NCBI RefSeq assembly: GCF_036885605.1
Contig: NZ_CP142523.1
Span: forward strand, 6,014,001-6,078,000
From: Janthinobacterium sp. TB1-E2
GTDB lineage: Bacteria; Pseudomonadota; Gammaproteobacteria; Burkholderiales; Burkholderiaceae_D
Direction of reading: 5' to 3'
DNA: 64,000 nucleotides
Part shown: positions 1 to 7,765 of the stretch, piece by piece
Numbering within the stretch: the stretch's first letter is position 1
How the letters are laid out: the number at the start of each line of letters is the position of its first letter
The notes under the pieces: model-generated
The model's database searches: none
Told to the model about the DNA's origin: nothing
The model's input: only the letters and a program-made list of their open reading frames with translations
Program-made: the position numbers and the translations under genes

Positions 1-260
1 GGCAGGAATTCGCGGCGCTCTTCGCCGTATTCGGCCAGCAGCTCGCCTTCGCTCGAGAAAATACGCAGCGGCAGTGCGGGCTTGTACTGGGCCAGGTGCT
101 CGACGGCCGGCAAATCCTGCCACGCCTGGCGCAGCCACCAGCCGCCCGCCAGCGCGGCGGCCATGCCCAGGCCCAGGGTCAATCCCAGGCCGAATTTCAG
201 ATTGCGCGCCAGCTTAGACTGGGGCTTGCGGGTGCTGCTGTCGTTCGCTTGTGCTTCCAT
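1..260 (-). CDS. mrcA: Penicillin-binding protein 1A, N-terminal part (cut by window edge)
   Basis: Bifunctional peptidoglycan glycosyltransferase/transpeptidase, anchored in the inner membrane and acting in the periplasm. Only about the first 86 residues lie in the window. They show a basic cytoplasmic start, one membrane segment (FGLGLTLGLGMAAALAGGWW) and then the PBP1A opening with LPAVEHLAQYKPALPLRIFS and EYGEERREFLP, which is the usual entry to the glycosyltransferase domain. I take the ATG at 258-260 because translation from it begins directly with the short cytoplasmic tail. The gene is divergent from the ArgP-like regulator. The catalytic domains are outside the window, so activity cannot be judged. 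Confidence 0.85.
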   Translation of the reverse strand, partial: MEAQANDSSTRKPQSKLARNLKFGLGLTLGLGMAAALAGGWWLRQAWQDLPAVEHLAQYKPALPLRIFSSEGELLAEYGEERREFL

Positions 261-402
261 GGTGGTATTCCTTGCTGCCAGGAGGCCGTACGCTGGCGCG
301 CGGCACTCCATCAAAGAGGCATTGTGCACTGCAACATCCTCATCCTTATGAAAAGTAAGTATTATTTAGTATTGATAAATTTTTCTTATGCAGGCGATGA
401 CC

Positions 403-1290
403 ATGGATCTCAATCCCAAACATACGGAAGCATTCCGCGCCGTCGTCGAAACGGGCAGTTTCGAACAGGCGGCGCTGCGGCTGCACCTGACCTCCCCCGC
501 CATTTCCCAGCGGGTGCGGGCGCTGGAAAGCCAGCTGGGCAATTCGCTGATCGTGCGCAGCCGTCCCGCGCGCGCCACGCGCATGGGCCAGCGGCTGATG
601 CAGTATCTGAAACGGGCCAAGCTGCTGGAAGCGGACTTGCAGGCGGAACTGGCAGTGCAGCAGGATGCGCCGCTGACCCTGGTGCTGGCGCTGAATGCCG
701 ATTCGATGGGCACCTGGTTTTTCCCGGCCCTGTCCGAGGTGCTGATACGCGAGCGCGTGCTGCTGGACCTGACCGTGGAAGACCAGGATCACACCTACAC
801 CTTGCTGGAAACGGGCATGGCGATCGGCTGCATCAGCACGGAGCCAAAACCCATGCGCGGCTGCACGGCCGAGCCGCTGGGCGTGATGCGCTACTGGCTG
901 GTGGCCACGCCCGCGTTCCGCCAGCAGTGGTTTGCGCACGGGCTGACGCGCAAGGCGGCGCGCACGGCGCCCGTCGTCGCGTACACGCGCAAGGACACCC
1001 TGCAATCGTCGTTCCTGCAAGAAGCGCTGGGGCTGCCAGAAGGGGCCTACCCCTGCCATTACGTGCCGGGCGCCACCTCGCACTTCAACGCCATCCGCTA
1101 CGGCCTCGGCTACGGCATGGTGCCCGAGTTGCTGCTGAAAGCGAATACGGATGGCGAACTGGTGGAAATGCTCACGCCCAAGACGCCGGCCGACGTGGCC
1201 CTGTACTGGCACACGTGGAAGGTGCAGTCGCCGCGCATGGAGCAGCTGTCGCGGCAAATCATCGCGGCGGCGCGCAGCATGCTGAAATAA
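403..1290 (+). CDS. argP: LysR-family regulator, ArgP/IciA-like
   Basis: DNA-binding regulator of about 295 residues. The N-terminal winged helix-turn-helix (residues about 1-60, with SFEQAALRLHLTSPAISQRV) is followed by an effector-binding domain. The run LGNSLIVRSRPARATRMGQRL is characteristic of the ArgP branch, which in other bacteria controls lysine/arginine export (lysE/argO). No exporter gene is visible here. Starts at 388, 397 and 403 are all possible and none has a good ribosome site. I chose 403 because the protein then begins like E. coli ArgP. The divergent neighbour is mrcA. The symbol is by resemblance only. Confidence 0.75.
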   Translation: MDLNPKHTEAFRAVVETGSFEQAALRLHLTSPAISQRVRALESQLGNSLIVRSRPARATRMGQRLMQYLKRAKLLEADLQAELAVQQDAPLTLVLALNADSMGTWFFPALSEVLIRERVLLDLTVEDQDHTYTLLETGMAIGCISTEPKPMRGCTAEPLGVMRYWLVATPAFRQQWFAHGLTRKAARTAPVVAYTRKDTLQSSFLQEALGLPEGAYPCHYVPGATSHFNAIRYGLGYGMVPELLLKANTDGELVEMLTPKTPADVALYWHTWKVQSPRMEQLSRQIIAAARSMLK

Positions 1291-1302
1291 TTATCGTGAC
1301 AA

Positions 1303-2175
1303 CTACCGTTGCATGCCCCAGCGTTTCAAGGTGACGCGCTCCAGGCTGCGAAAACCGATGTTTTCCACCAGCAAGCCGATGACGATGACGGCCGCCAGAC
1401 CGGCAAACACCTTGTCCGTGTACAGCTCGTTGCGGTTCTGGAAGATGTACCAGCCCAGGCCGCCCTGCCCCGACGTCGTGCCGAACACCAGCTCGGCCGC
1501 GATCAGGGTGCGCCAGGCAAACGCCCAGCCTATCTTCAAGCCCGAGACGATGGAAGGCAAGGCGCCCGGCACGAGGATGTGAAGCACCAGGCGCAAGCCG
1601 TTCAAGCCATAGTTGCGGCCCGCCATGCGCAGGGTCTCGGGCACGCCCTGGAAGCCCGCGTATGTGTTCAGGGCCAGCGGCCACATCACGGAATGGACGA
1701 TGACGAAGATCAGGCTGGCGCGCCCCAGGCCGAACCACAGCAAGGCCAGCGGCAGCAGGGCGATCGCCGGCAAGGGATTCAACATGGCCGTCAGGGTTTC
1801 CAGCAGGTCGCGCCCGATGCGGCTCGACACGGCCAGCAAGGTCAGCACGAAGGCGGCCAGCACGCCCACCGCATAGCCTTGCAGCAAGACGACGAGGGAG
1901 GCGGCTGTTCGCGTAAGCAATTCACCGCTGGCGATGCCGCCGATAAACGCCTGCGCCGTCTGCAAAAAACTGGGCAGCAATAAATCGTTCTGCGTCCAGC
2001 GCGCCGCGCCTTCCCACAGCAGGGCCAGGCTGAGCAAAATGAGCGCCTTGCGCCACAGCGCGTGCTGGCTCACACGCTGCCAGCGCGACAGCGTCCGTTC
2101 GACGGTGACGCCGGCTGGTGGCGGCGCCGCATAGACGAATTCCTGGCGGATCGGTGGTTCCAGCAGCGCGCTCAT
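1303..2175 (-). CDS. ABC transporter permease, sulfonate/taurine/nitrate type (SsuC-like)
   Basis: Inner-membrane permease of 290 residues with about six hydrophobic segments. It carries the EAA-type cytoplasmic loop that contacts the ATPase (near residues 175-200: TLRMAGRNYGLNGLRL followed by VLHILVPGALPSIVSG). It is the last gene of a four-gene minus-strand operon and overlaps the ATPase gene by 4 bp, so translation is probably coupled. The neighbours (TauD-like dioxygenase, periplasmic binding protein) suggest import of an organosulfonate. The exact substrate cannot be read from the sequence. Confidence 0.88.
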   Translation of the reverse strand: MSALLEPPIRQEFVYAAPPPAGVTVERTLSRWQRVSQHALWRKALILLSLALLWEGAARWTQNDLLLPSFLQTAQAFIGGIASGELLTRTAASLVVLLQGYAVGVLAAFVLTLLAVSSRIGRDLLETLTAMLNPLPAIALLPLALLWFGLGRASLIFVIVHSVMWPLALNTYAGFQGVPETLRMAGRNYGLNGLRLVLHILVPGALPSIVSGLKIGWAFAWRTLIAAELVFGTTSGQGGLGWYIFQNRNELYTDKVFAGLAAVIVIGLLVENIGFRSLERVTLKRWGMQR

Positions 2176-3017
2176 ACGGCTTCCCGCTGCGCGGTAACTG
2201 ATTGCGGAACGGGAGCTACTTCCTCATCGAACAGCAAGCCGTGGATGCGGCTGCTGGCAGCCTGGAATTCCACACTGCCCGCGCTGTGCAAGCCGAACTG
2301 GTGACTGTTCAATTCGGCACGCACCCGGCCCGGATGGGGCGACAGCAGCAAGATGCGGTTGCCCACGACCAGCGCTTCCTCGATCGAATGCGTAACGAAC
2401 ACGAGGGTAAAGCGCAGCTCTTCCCACAGGCGGCTCAGTTCTTCCTGCATCTTGCGCCGCGTCAGCGCATCGAGGGCGGCGAACGGCTCGTCCATCAGCA
2501 GTACTTCCGGCTGCATGGCCAGGGCGCGGGCGATGGCGACCCGCTGCTTCATACCGCCCGACAAGGTGTGCGGATGGGCGTCCTCGAAGCCGGCCAAGCC
2601 CACCTTGGCGATCCAGTGATGGGCGCGCTCGCGGGCCGCCTGCTTGTCCAGCCGCTTGCTGGACAGCAAGGGGAACATGACGTTTTCCAGCACGGTTTTC
2701 CAGGGCGGCAACTGGTCGAACTCCTGGAACACGACGACACGGTCCGGCCCCGGTTTATGAATGGGCTGGCCCTGCATGGCGATGCTGCCCGCGCGCGGCG
2801 CGATGAAGCCGGCCACGGCTTTCAGCAGTGACGACTTGCCGCAGCCCGATGGTCCCAGCAGCACGAAACGGTCGCCGCGAAGCACGTCGAAACTGACGTC
2901 ATGCGTGGCGCGCACGGTGCGCTGCTCGGTGCGGTATTCCAGGCTGACATGTTTGACGCTGAGTAATGGCTGTAGCGCAACGGGAGGACGGACCAGATGA
3001 AAAGCGGGCGCGTTCAT
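2172..3017 (-). CDS. ABC transporter ATP-binding protein, sulfonate/taurine type (SsuB/TauB-like)
   Basis: ATPase subunit of about 281 residues that powers the adjacent permease. Visible motifs are Walker A (GPSGCGKSS), the Q-loop (VVFQEFDQL), the signature LSGGMKQR, Walker B (VLLMDEPFAALD) and the H-loop (FVTHSIEEA). I place the start at 3017 rather than at the upstream in-frame ATG (3050), because an AGGAGG site lies 7 bp upstream of it. The gap to the upstream stop codon is then 1 bp, typical of translational coupling. Confidence 0.92.
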   Translation of the reverse strand: MNAPAFHLVRPPVALQPLLSVKHVSLEYRTEQRTVRATHDVSFDVLRGDRFVLLGPSGCGKSSLLKAVAGFIAPRAGSIAMQGQPIHKPGPDRVVVFQEFDQLPPWKTVLENVMFPLLSSKRLDKQAARERAHHWIAKVGLAGFEDAHPHTLSGGMKQRVAIARALAMQPEVLLMDEPFAALDALTRRKMQEELSRLWEELRFTLVFVTHSIEEALVVGNRILLLSPHPGRVRAELNSHQFGLHSAGSVEFQAASSRIHGLLFDEEVAPVPQSVTAQREAV

Positions 3018-3018
3018 G

Positions 3019-4032
3019 TCAGCCTCCTTGCGTGATGGCGGGATCGTCAAAGAAATAATCGCGCCAGCTATCGGGCAGATTGCGGATGGCGCTCACGCGG
3101 TGCAGGAATTGCGCCAGGCCATAGGTGTTTTGCGGCGCGATCTTGAATTGCACTTGCGGGTTGGCAAAGATTTTCAGCAGCAGATTGCGGTCCACCTTGC
3201 TTTTATTCACCTTGATATAGATGTCGGCCGCGCCTTGCGGGTTGCTGCTCGCATACTGCGCCGCTTCCGCCAGGGCGGCGATGAAGGCGCGGTAGGTTTT
3301 CGGATTGTCCTTGCGGTACTTTTCCGTCGCATACAGCAAGGTCGACGAGCTGGGTCCGCCCTGCACGTCGTACGAGTTCAGGATGATGTGCGCGTTCGGG
3401 TTTTGCGCCAGCTCCTGTTCCTGGAATGGCGAATTGCCGAAGTGCCCGCTGAGCTCCGTGCCGCCGGCGATGATGGCTGCGGCCGCATCCGGGTGCGGCA
3501 GGGTTTGCGTGATCTTGTCGAGGCGGGCAAATTCCTTGTCGCCCCACTGTTTCGCCACGGCCATTTGCAAGATGCGCGCCTGCACGGAAACGGAGACGGC
3601 CGGCAAGGCGATGCGGTCCTTGTCCGTCAAGTCCACCAGGGTTTTTACCTTGGGATTATTGCTGACCAGGTAATAGGGGAAATTGCCCAGGGACGCCACG
3701 CCGCGCACGTTCTGCCGGCCTTTCGTACGGTCCCAGATGGTCAAGAGCGGCCCGAGGCCAGCCCCGGCGATATCGATATTGCCGGACAACAAAGCATCAT
3801 TGATGGCCGGGCCGCCGGACAAGGTAATCCACTCGACTTTCACATCAACGCCCTGCTGCTTGCCATGCTTTTCAATCAGCTTTTGTTCCTGCGCAATATT
3901 AAGCAGCAAGAAGGTGATGCCATGCTGGCCCGCGATGCGGATCTGCCCTTCTGCCCGGGCCATGGGCATGGCCATGCACAGCACGGCAATGGTGGCAAGC
4001 AGGCGGCGGGTAAAAGTCAAGATCGGCAACAT
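3019..4032 (-). CDS. ABC transporter periplasmic substrate-binding protein (SsuA/TauA-like)
   Basis: Exported binding protein of about 337 residues. It opens with a basic n-region and hydrophobic core ending in an Ala-rich cleavage region (AMPMARAEG near residue 27), then a NMT1/SsuA-type fold beginning IRIAGQHGITFLLLNIAQ. The ATG at 4032 is chosen because AAGGAG lies 6 bp upstream, and starts further upstream would put non-hydrophobic residues before the signal peptide. It lies between the dioxygenase gene (32-bp gap) and the ATPase gene (1-bp gap). Ligand unknown; an alkanesulfonate or taurine-like compound is inferred from context. Confidence 0.88.
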   Translation of the reverse strand: MLPILTFTRRLLATIAVLCMAMPMARAEGQIRIAGQHGITFLLLNIAQEQKLIEKHGKQQGVDVKVEWITLSGGPAINDALLSGNIDIAGAGLGPLLTIWDRTKGRQNVRGVASLGNFPYYLVSNNPKVKTLVDLTDKDRIALPAVSVSVQARILQMAVAKQWGDKEFARLDKITQTLPHPDAAAAIIAGGTELSGHFGNSPFQEQELAQNPNAHIILNSYDVQGGPSSSTLLYATEKYRKDNPKTYRAFIAALAEAAQYASSNPQGAADIYIKVNKSKVDRNLLLKIFANPQVQFKIAPQNTYGLAQFLHRVSAIRNLPDSWRDYFFDDPAITQGG

Positions 4033-4064
4033 GGACACTCCTTGGTCAACTACGTTCAAAAAAA

Positions 4065-4949
4065 TCAGTACGGCGCATCGCCTTCGATGGTCGTGCGGTA
4101 GAGCTTGCGGCGCTGGTCGGGCGGGCAACCTGTCGCCAAATGCATCAGGGAACGGTTGTCCCAGAACACCAGGTCGTGCGGTTGCCAGCGGTGCACATAC
4201 AGGTGCTCGGGGCGCACGCTATGGGCAAACAGTTCCTCGAGCAGGGCGCGGCTTTCATCGTCGGGCAAGCCGACGATGCGCGTGGTGAAATGTTCGCTGA
4301 CAAACAGGGCGCGGCGTCCCGTTTCCGGATGCACGCGCACGACGGGATGGGTGACGGGTTTGACTTCATCGATCTGCGCCTGCGTCAGCGCGGGCCGCCA
4401 TGGGTTGCGGCGGCGCAATTCCTCGTACTGGCTCAGGTAGCTGTGTTCGGCACGGGCGCCGCGCACGGCATGGCGCAGCGCGGCCGGCAAGCTTTCCCAG
4501 GCCAAGTGCATGTTCGCAAAGACGGTATCGCCGCCCTCGTCCGGCAACTCTTGCGCGTGCAGCATGGAGCCCAGGCTGGGCACTTCCTTGTACGACAAGT
4601 CCGAGTGCCAGAAATGGCCCGCGTCACCGAGGCCGATGGGCTGGCCGTTTTCGACGATGTTCGAGATGATCAGCACTTCCGGCTGCGTGGGTAGCTGGAA
4701 CTGGCGCAGCACATGGATTTGCAGCGGGCCGAAGCGGCGGCTGAAATCGACTTGCTGCTGCGGCGTGATGCGCTGGTCGCGAAACACCAGTACGTGATGG
4801 TCGAGGTGAGCGTGATGCAGGCGCTGGAAATCGCCCTGCGACAGCGGTTGCGCCAGGTCCAGCCCCAGCACTTGCGCGCCCAGGGGCGCATCGAAAGTTT
4901 CGATCTGGAAAGGGCTGGTGGACTGCACGGGTTTCAGGACGGCCGACAT
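4065..4949 (-). CDS. TauD/TfdA-family Fe(II)/2-oxoglutarate dioxygenase
   Basis: Cytoplasmic dioxygenase of about 294 residues, first gene of the operon. The facial triad is visible as HSD (in GHFWHSDLSYKE, residues about 113-115) plus the distal His (in NRSLMHLATG), with the 2-oxoglutarate-binding Arg in RRKLYRTTIEG. In TauD this chemistry hydroxylates a sulfonate so that sulfite is released. The ABC transporter downstream fits uptake and desulfonation of a sulfonate under sulfur limitation, but the substrate could be another TfdA-type compound. The start at 4949 has only a weak ribosome site. No Cbl/CysB site was identified. Confidence 0.85.
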   Translation of the reverse strand: MSAVLKPVQSTSPFQIETFDAPLGAQVLGLDLAQPLSQGDFQRLHHAHLDHHVLVFRDQRITPQQQVDFSRRFGPLQIHVLRQFQLPTQPEVLIISNIVENGQPIGLGDAGHFWHSDLSYKEVPSLGSMLHAQELPDEGGDTVFANMHLAWESLPAALRHAVRGARAEHSYLSQYEELRRRNPWRPALTQAQIDEVKPVTHPVVRVHPETGRRALFVSEHFTTRIVGLPDDESRALLEELFAHSVRPEHLYVHRWQPHDLVFWDNRSLMHLATGCPPDQRRKLYRTTIEGDAPY

Positions 4950-5160
4950 GGGAGTTCGCCAAGAGTCTGGGGAAGTCCACTGTATGCCGGCCAGCCTTGC
5001 TTGCAAACGAAGCATTTACTATATGGATATGCGCGGCGCGTTGCGCCACGCTGCAACAGGCACTGTCACGCAATGGCGCAGCGGCAGGAGCGTTGCCCGG
5101 GAATGGGGCAAGCACGCAATTTGCTTACCTACCAATTCTCAACCATAGACCAGGAAATCC

Positions 5161-5646
5161 ATGCCCACCTACGCCCTGCTGCTCGCCTTGCTGTTCCCTG
5201 CGTTCGCCCACGCGCAGGATAGCGAAGGTGAAAGCGATCTCAGCTACAAAGCCTATGTGCACAGCGACAAACGCATCAAGTGTTTGTACGGCTATGCGGC
5301 CGACAAGACGGGCGACCATGCGGCCGCCGTCGCCATCTTTGAAGATTGCATCCGGCGCTGGAACGATGTGTATTCGATGATTTGGCTGGCCCAGTTGTAT
5401 GAGACGGGCATCGGCGTGACCAAGGACTTGCAACAGGCGACGGCGCTGATGCGGCGCGGCGCACATACGAATGATGACGCCGCCTATGCTCGGCTGGCGC
5501 GCTACCACTATGGCGTGGCGCTGGCCGAAGGCCGGGGTACGCCGCAAGACATTCCCCAGGCCAAAACCTGGTTGCGCCAGGCGGCGCAGGAGGGCGTGCG
5601 GGAGGCGGCCGATTACCTGAGCCGCCTGGACAATGCGGCGCCGTAG
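5161..5646 (+). CDS. Exported Sel1-like repeat protein
   Basis: Small exported protein of 161 residues. It starts with a clear signal peptide (MPTYALLLALLFPAFAHAQ, cleavage after AHA), then helical Sel1/TPR-like repeats, seen as MIWLAQLYETGIGVTKDLQQ and YGVALAEGRGTPQDIPQAKT. Such repeats mediate protein-protein contacts, here in the periplasm. It lies between, and is convergent with, the carbonic anhydrase gene (18-bp gap). No specific role can be assigned. Confidence 0.75.
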   Translation: MPTYALLLALLFPAFAHAQDSEGESDLSYKAYVHSDKRIKCLYGYAADKTGDHAAAVAIFEDCIRRWNDVYSMIWLAQLYETGIGVTKDLQQATALMRRGAHTNDDAAYARLARYHYGVALAEGRGTPQDIPQAKTWLRQAAQEGVREAADYLSRLDNAAP

Positions 5647-5664
5647 GCACGGCGCCAGCATCGA

Positions 5665-6336
5665 TTACGCGATGGCTTCGTAGCGGGCCAGGCGCGTCGC
5701 CATGCGCGGCGCCAGCTCGTGGCCAGCCGTGACGGTCACTTCCAGGTCGTTCAGCAAGCCATCCTTCAAGCCATAGACCCAGCCGTGCACGCTGAGTTCC
5801 TGGCCGCGTTCCCACGCATCTTGCACGACGGTGGTCTGGCACACGTTCAAGACTTGTTCGACCACGTTCAGTTCGCACAGACGGTCGCCGCGCTGGCGGC
5901 TCGTCAGCACGTCGCCCAGATAGCGCTCGTGTTTCTGGCCCACGTCCTGCACGTGGCGCAGCCAGTTGTCGACCAGGCCGATGCGCGTGCCCGTCATGGC
6001 AGCATGCACGCCCTTGCAGCCGTAATGGCCGACGATGATGATATGTTTGACTTTCAGCACGTCCACGGCAAATTGCAGGACAGACAGGCAATTGAGGTCG
6101 GAATGCACGACCACATTGGCAATATTACGGTGCACAAACACGTCGCCAGGCGCCATGCCCAGCAGTTCATTCGCTGGCACGCGGCTGTCGGAACAGCCGA
6201 TCCACAGGTATTCGGGCGACGTTTGCGCTTCCAGGTTCTTGAAGAAGTTCGGGTCTTTCGCCACCATCGAGTCGGCCCAGCGGCGGTTACGCTGCAGCAG
6301 TTCCGCCAGGGCCGGGCCATTTTTCTGTTCGGTCAT
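5665..6336 (-). CDS. can: Beta-class carbonic anhydrase
   Basis: Cytoplasmic zinc enzyme that interconverts CO2 and bicarbonate, 223 residues. The zinc ligands and catalytic dyad are visible: CSDSRVP (Cys, Asp, Arg) near residues 42-48 and the HYGC His/Cys pair near residue 101. The ATG at 6336 is preferred over an upstream extension because GGGAG lies 5 bp before it and the family starts near this point. The gene lies just past the dnaJ terminator on the same strand, so it probably has its own promoter in 6337-6420. Confidence 0.95.
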   Translation of the reverse strand: MTEQKNGPALAELLQRNRRWADSMVAKDPNFFKNLEAQTSPEYLWIGCSDSRVPANELLGMAPGDVFVHRNIANVVVHSDLNCLSVLQFAVDVLKVKHIIIVGHYGCKGVHAAMTGTRIGLVDNWLRHVQDVGQKHERYLGDVLTSRQRGDRLCELNVVEQVLNVCQTTVVQDAWERGQELSVHGWVYGLKDGLLNDLEVTVTAGHELAPRMATRLARYEAIA

Positions 6337-6421
6337 ATCGCTCCCATTGTGTACGTACGACTGAATTGGCGGCAAATCGCGCCCATAGGCCGGCGATACC
6401 GCACATTGCTCAGTCGTGATG

Positions 6422-6454
6422 AAAAAAACGCCGGGATGTTGAAGCATCCCGGCG
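6422..6454 (-). terminator. Rho-independent terminator downstream of dnaJ
   Basis: A 10-bp perfect stem (6429-6438 with 6445-6454, loop of 6) is followed on the minus strand by seven T (complement of 6422-6428). It sits 18 bp past the dnaJ stop codon and separates dnaJ from the carbonic anhydrase gene. Confidence 0.88.
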
Positions 6455-6471
6455 CATGGTATTACGTGTGC

Positions 6472-7605
6472 TTATTCAAAAAAATCCTTGACCTTGTCTT
6501 TCCAGGTCTTGCTTTGCGGACTGTGCTTGGCACCGCCCTCGGTCGTCGACTTTTCAAAGTCCCGCAGCAGGTCTTTCTGTTTTTCCGTCAATTTCACGGG
6601 CGTTTCGATGGCCACGTGGCAGAACAGGTCGCCCGCGTAACCGGAGCGCACACCCTTGATGCCCTTGCCTTTCAGGCGGAAAGTCTTGCCCGACTGGGTG
6701 CCTTCCGGGATCGTGAACGACACTTTGCCGTTCAGGGTAGGCACTTCGATTTCGCCACCCAAAGCTGCCTTGGTGAACGAGATCGGCATTTCGCAATGCA
6801 GGTCGTCGCCTTCGCGCTGGAATACGGCGTGCGGCTTGATGTGGATTTCCACATACAGGTCGCCCGACGGACCGCCATTCGTGCCCGGTTCACCGTTGCC
6901 GGACGAACGGATACGCATGCCGTTGTCGATACCGACTGGAATTTTCACTTCCAGGGTCTTGTTGCGCTTGATGCGACCGGCGCCGCCGCACGGCGTGCAC
7001 GGGTCGGTGATGACCTTGCCGCTGCCATGGCATTTCGGGCAGGTTTGCTGGATGCTGAAGAAACCTTGCTGCATGCGCACCTGGCCGTGGCCACCGCAGG
7101 TACCGCAGGTGGTGGGCGACGTGCCCGGCTTGGCGCCGCTGCCGTGGCAGGTATCGCACTTGTCCCAGCTCGGCACGCGGATAGTCGTGTCGAAGCCGTG
7201 AGCAGCTTGCTCCAGTGTAATTTCCAGGTTGTAGCGCAAGTCGGCGCCACGGTACACCTGCGGCCCCGCATTGCGGCTGCGTCCACCGCCACCGCCAAAG
7301 ATGTCGCCGAAGATATCGCCGAAGCTGTCGGCAAAGCCGCCAGCACCGCCGCCGAAGCCGCCACCGCCGCCCATGTTCGGGTCCACGCCAGCGTGACCAT
7401 AACGGTCATACGCATCGCGCTTTTCCGGATTGGTCAGCATCTCGTAGGCTTCTTTGACTTCCTTAAACTTTTCTTCCGATTCCTTGCTATCCGGATTGCG
7501 GTCCGGATGGTATTTCATCGCCAGTTTACGGTAAGACTTTTTGATCTCTTCTTCCGAAGCATTTTTTGCGACACCGAGTGTCTCGTAAAAATCACGCTTT
7601 GCCAT
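6472..7605 (-). CDS. dnaJ: Chaperone DnaJ (Hsp40)
   Basis: Co-chaperone that stimulates DnaK ATPase and delivers unfolded protein, 377 residues. In order: J domain with HPD (KYHPDRNPDS), a Gly/Phe-rich linker with GGGGGFGGG, a zinc domain with four CxxCxGxG-type motifs (CDTCHGSG, CGTCGGHG, CPKCHGSG, CTPCGGAG) and the C-terminal substrate-binding domains. The start at 7605 gives MAKRDFYE, the canonical N-terminus; the longer frame is not needed. It is the last of the three heat-shock genes, with a probable internal terminator between dnaK and dnaJ. Confidence 0.97.
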   Translation of the reverse strand: MAKRDFYETLGVAKNASEEEIKKSYRKLAMKYHPDRNPDSKESEEKFKEVKEAYEMLTNPEKRDAYDRYGHAGVDPNMGGGGGFGGGAGGFADSFGDIFGDIFGGGGGRSRNAGPQVYRGADLRYNLEITLEQAAHGFDTTIRVPSWDKCDTCHGSGAKPGTSPTTCGTCGGHGQVRMQQGFFSIQQTCPKCHGSGKVITDPCTPCGGAGRIKRNKTLEVKIPVGIDNGMRIRSSGNGEPGTNGGPSGDLYVEIHIKPHAVFQREGDDLHCEMPISFTKAALGGEIEVPTLNGKVSFTIPEGTQSGKTFRLKGKGIKGVRSGYAGDLFCHVAIETPVKLTEKQKDLLRDFEKSTTEGGAKHSPQSKTWKDKVKDFFE

Positions 7606-7650
7606 GTTGTCGGCACCTTGCAGTCTATCTACTGATGTAAAAATTACACG

Positions 7651-7691
7651 AAAAAGCCGAGTCGAGTGCTGCACTGGGCAACGACTCGGCT
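7651..7691 (-). terminator. Hairpin terminator between dnaK and dnaJ
   Basis: A perfect 10-bp stem (7655-7664 with 7682-7691) is followed on the minus strand by a short T run (complement of 7651-7655). It lies between the dnaK stop and the dnaJ start. It could attenuate read-through so that DnaJ is made at a lower level than DnaK. The T run is short, so termination may be partial. Confidence 0.65.
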
Positions 7692-7765
7692 CGGCCGGTC
7701 TTCGCGGCTAATCCCGCGATGTAGCGTTCAGCCCGGCTGCCCCCAGTTTATGGGAGCGCAAGACA

